Assembly: GCA_934271195.1 (NCBI GenBank)
Contig: CAKQRB010000004.1
Span: forward strand, 1 to 32,807
DNA: 32,807 bases
Direction: 5' to 3'
Source of the DNA: an uncultured Alphaproteobacteria bacterium
GTDB lineage: Bacteria; Pseudomonadota; Alphaproteobacteria; RF32; CAG-239
Shown here: piece after piece, positions 32,105-32,807 of the stretch
How the letters are laid out: each line of letters opens with the position of its first letter
Numbering within the stretch: the first letter of the stretch is position 1
The notes under the pieces: model-generated
Told to the model about the DNA's origin: nothing
The model's input: the letters and a program-made list of their open reading frames with translations, nothing else
The model's database searches: none
Translations under genes and position numbers: made by a program

Positions 32105-32807
32105 ATGTACGATGTATATAAAATTCGTCAGGATTTTCCGGTATTGTCGCAAAGAATCAACGGCAAACCTAATACTTTTCTCGATTCTGCGGCTTCAGCG
32201 CAAAAACCGCAATGCGTAATTGACACCATGTGCCGTTTGTATTCCTCTTGTTATGCCAACGTTCACCGTGGTGCCTATTATCTTTCCGAACATATGACGT
32301 TGGAATACGAAAATGCCCGCAAGATTGTGCGGCATTTTATTAATGCCGCCAGCGAACGCGAAATAATTTTTACGCGCAATGCCACGGAATCCATCAACTT
32401 GGTGGCATCCTGCTGGGGTCGGAAATTTTTAAAGCCGGGAGATGAGGTCTTAATCTCTCAGGCGGAACACCATGCCAATCTGATTCCATGGCAGGTTATT
32501 GCTGCCGAAACCGGCGCTGAATTAAAAGTCTTTAAAATCGCCGATGACGGCAGTTATTTGGAAGAAGAATATTTGAAACTGCTCGGTCCCAAAACCAAAA
32601 TGGTTGCTGTGACTGCCATGTCAAACGTCCTGGGTACGGTTTTTCCGGTGCGGAAAATGGCGGAGCAGGCGCATAAGGCCGGCGCGCTGTTTTTGGTTGA
32701 TGCTTGTCAGGCTGCTGTTCATCATACCTTGGTCGTACAGCTGACAGACTGTGATTTTCTGGCTTTTTCCGGACATAAAACCTACGGCCCCAGCGGAATA
32801 GGCGTGC
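32105..32807 (+). CDS. sufS: Cysteine desulfurase SufS (3' end beyond the window)
   Basis: The first 234 codons are present. SufS takes sulfur from cysteine, using PLP, for SufBCD. The start is typical (IRQDFPVLSQRINGKPNTFLDSAASAQKP); SQAEHHANLIPWQ carries the PLP-stacking His122/123; SGHKTYGPSGIGV has the Schiff-base lysine at 225. The sulfur-carrying Cys lies beyond the window. The stretch LVVQLTDCDFLAFSGHK is slightly unusual in lacking the common MPVDVQ lead-in. AAGGAA precedes the ATG. Confidence 0.96.
   Translation, partial: MYDVYKIRQDFPVLSQRINGKPNTFLDSAASAQKPQCVIDTMCRLYSSCYANVHRGAYYLSEHMTLEYENARKIVRHFINAASEREIIFTRNATESINLVASCWGRKFLKPGDEVLISQAEHHANLIPWQVIAAETGAELKVFKIADDGSYLEEEYLKLLGPKTKMVAVTAMSNVLGTVFPVRKMAEQAHKAGALFLVDACQAAVHHTLVVQLTDCDFLAFSGHKTYGPSGIGV

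Overview
The window looks like chromosome of an uncultured, probably host-associated alphaproteobacterium of moderate GC. Supporting signs are the ptsP - rodZ-like - ispG - prfA gene order (a Rhodospirillales-like arrangement, here without the hisS and prmC that often accompany it), the dnaE and yajC-secD-secF housekeeping blocks, and many dispersed intergenic palindromic repeats of the kind common in alphaproteobacteria. The lineage call rests on protein flavour and gene order only; no search was run.

Layout. 1-250: the 3' end of an IS200/IS605-family insertion (TnpA C-terminus plus right-end hairpin), lying against the argS stop. 255-2436 (minus): argS and a small lipoprotein. 2484-3642 (plus): UPF0149-like protein and nitroreductase. 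3756-4127 (minus): mannose-6-phosphate-isomerase-type cupin. 4225-9820 (plus): ptsP, rodZ-like, ispG, prfA. 9821-10478: gene-free, with structured leader RNA copy 1, a palindromic repeat, a purine tract and the dnaE promoter. 10479-15631: dnaE and a pair of probably paralogous membrane proteins. 15632-17080: simple repeats, leader RNA copy 2 with its small HTH-like gene, a palindromic repeat and a 205-bp structured insert. 17081-19986: yajC-secD-secF. 20105-25077: a small unknown gene, a divergent gpsA, and three unknown genes, one of 652 codons. 25175-25249 (minus): tRNA-Val(GAC). 25422-29570: N-formylglutamate amidohydrolase, a secreted SLT-type muramidase, an RNase J-like metallo-beta-lactamase and an acyl-ACP thioesterase. 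29625-32807: sufC, sufD, a GIY-YIG nuclease gene, a palindromic repeat, and sufS running off the end.

How they fit together. Most genes serve core functions: translation (argS, prfA, tRNA-Val), replication (dnaE), isoprenoid synthesis (ispG, a 4Fe-4S enzyme that would use clusters such as those made by Suf), Sec export (yajC-secD-secF), envelope shape and peptidoglycan (rodZ-like, SLT protein), phospholipid precursor supply (gpsA), acyl-chain release (thioesterase), nitrogen-PTS signalling (ptsP) and Fe-S assembly (suf).

The strongest candidate for something undescribed is a structured element of about 200 nt present twice, at about 9830-10051 and 16016-16235. Each copy has a sigma70-like promoter, small hairpins whose base changes between copies preserve pairing, a terminator-like hairpin, and an outer stem that hides the Shine-Dalgarno sequence of the next ORF. 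That ORF is intact (86 codons) after copy 2 and reduced to five codons after copy 1. Other points of interest are a six-cysteine segment in SufD, the GIY-YIG gene plus palindrome between sufD and sufS with no sufB next to sufC, and long hexamer and heptamer satellites.
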